A stretch of 64,000 nucleotides of DNA, from NCBI GenBank assembly GCA_006176705.1, contig QRFJ01000048.1, positions 1,031,221 through 1,095,220 on the forward strand, read 5' to 3'. Under the pieces are notes generated by a model. It made no database searches, was not told where the DNA came from, and saw only the letters and a list, made by a program, of their open reading frames with translations. This DNA comes from Cocos nucifera (lineage: Eukaryota > Streptophyta > Magnoliopsida > Arecales > Arecaceae). Shown here in pieces: positions 63,233 through 64,000 of this stretch. Numbering within the stretch: the stretch's first letter is position 1; each line of letters opens with the position of its first letter. Both the position numbers and the translations under genes were made by a program.

Positions 63233-64000
63233 TGCATTGCATACCTAGAAATTAGATCAAATACCGATAAAAATTATGATAAGTATTAGATAATTTAAGT
63301 TTTTATGTTTGAATCATGCTTCAATATTCATGCAAAATCAAAATAAAACATGCCTTGCACCATCGTCTCACCAACGCGATGACCACGTGGCCCGCAAAGC
63401 GTCAGATCCATCTTCCATAGGTAGTTGATTTTTTCTCTCCTCATCCTTCATCTTTATGCAGATGATTGATGAAAATCATCACGTCCTTTCGAGAGTTGGA
63501 GAAAAAGGACTAGACCAGCTCTATTTATATCTACACTTATCTTATCCCATCAAAAGACCTAATCCTGATTAGATTTAGAATTTCAGTCTAAGTCTTATCA
63601 GGAATAAAACTTTTTAATTAATTGAGCTCATCATAATTGATTCAGAACTTAACCCAATGAGTTAAACTTGACTAACTGATAATTAGGCCACATTATGAAG
63701 GTAAATCCAATATTCTCCCACTTAGCCTATATTATCACTTAAAATTACTCTTTGATTTTATCAAAATATTTTAAAAATAAATAAAAAAATATATATTTAA
63801 ATTTTAAAATAATAATTTTAAATCAAAATTTTAAAATTAATCAGATGAGTGCACACTCATTTTATAAAAAATTATCTAATTATTTATTTCTTGAAAAGTC
63901 CTTTATACTTTGATTAAGTAAAAATCATTAATGCGAATCATGATGGTTATGCATCTTAGTTGACATATTCCCTTCCATGTATCATGACATCAATAATTCT
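63233..64000 (-). mobile_element. Partial minus-strand Copia-type LTR element, running off the window
   Basis: On the minus strand, GGCTAAGTGGGAGAA (about 63727-63713) is a Copia-style polypurine tract. It is followed by TATTGGATTTACC, an LTR start (relatives have TGTTGGATTT), and a TATA box GATATAAATAGAGC at about 63532-63519. The LTR would cover about 63712-63233 and ends inside the LINE reverse transcriptase. Internal sequence to the right (63713-64000) is AT-rich and noncoding here. The left boundary is uncertain by several bases. Confidence 0.55.

Overview
The window is nuclear DNA of a flowering plant. The genes have many short phase-conserved exons, long AT-rich introns (up to 6.3 kb without an insertion, over 10 kb with one) and are separated by plant LTR retrotransposons (Ty3/Gypsy Tat lineage, Ty1/Copia), LINE and hAT remnants. 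The loose, AT-rich gene structure and the element types fit a non-grass monocot such as a palm; this species-level guess is inference.

Four host genes can be assembled exon by exon, and in each the exon lengths sum to a multiple of three. (1) Minus strand, CDS 8967 to 284: a 563-residue O-fucosyltransferase-family type II membrane protein in 10 exons. Its probable 5' UTR lies near 20 kb, so the transcript would span about 20 kb. (2) Plus strand, 23745 to 32507: an Alba-domain RNA/DNA-binding protein with an RGG tail, 8 exons, carrying two lesions (a GT to AT splice donor and an in-frame TAA). (3) Plus strand, 36250 to 39210: a 293-residue SDI/MS5 (POLLENLESS 3-like) TPR protein in 4 exons. 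(4) Minus strand, 50247 to 45440: a 219-residue VAMP72-type longin R-SNARE in 5 exons.

Mobile DNA fills most of the rest. A complete but decayed Tat-lineage LTR element (9229-19439, 5-bp target duplication ATAGC) sits in the likely 5' UTR intron of the O-fucosyltransferase gene. Its LTRs carry 45-bp tandem arrays and its 3' noncoding region carries a 114-bp array. A decayed Ty1/Copia element (53345-61532) contains a nested, internally deleted hAT element with an 8-bp target duplication (57479-58882) inserted in its integrase, and a (TA)57 microsatellite nearby. A Transposase_28-type (PF04195) gypsy remnant lies at 40.6-43.7 kb. LINE remnants occur at 22.6-23.1, 35.0-35.4 (minus) and 62.0-63.2 kb. 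The last is cut by a minus-strand Copia LTR that continues past the window edge. A Mutator-like element with imperfect terminal inverted repeats lies in Alba intron 1.

The four genes act in unrelated processes (Golgi glycosylation, RNA binding, TPR/sulfur or meiotic regulation, exocytic SNARE fusion), so there is no operon-like or cluster logic. I found no CRISPR array, rRNA or tRNA gene, and no convincing new biological system. The points most worth a second look are the intact-but-for-two-lesions Alba gene, the retroelement inside the O-fucosyltransferase 5' intron, and the nested hAT in Copia.
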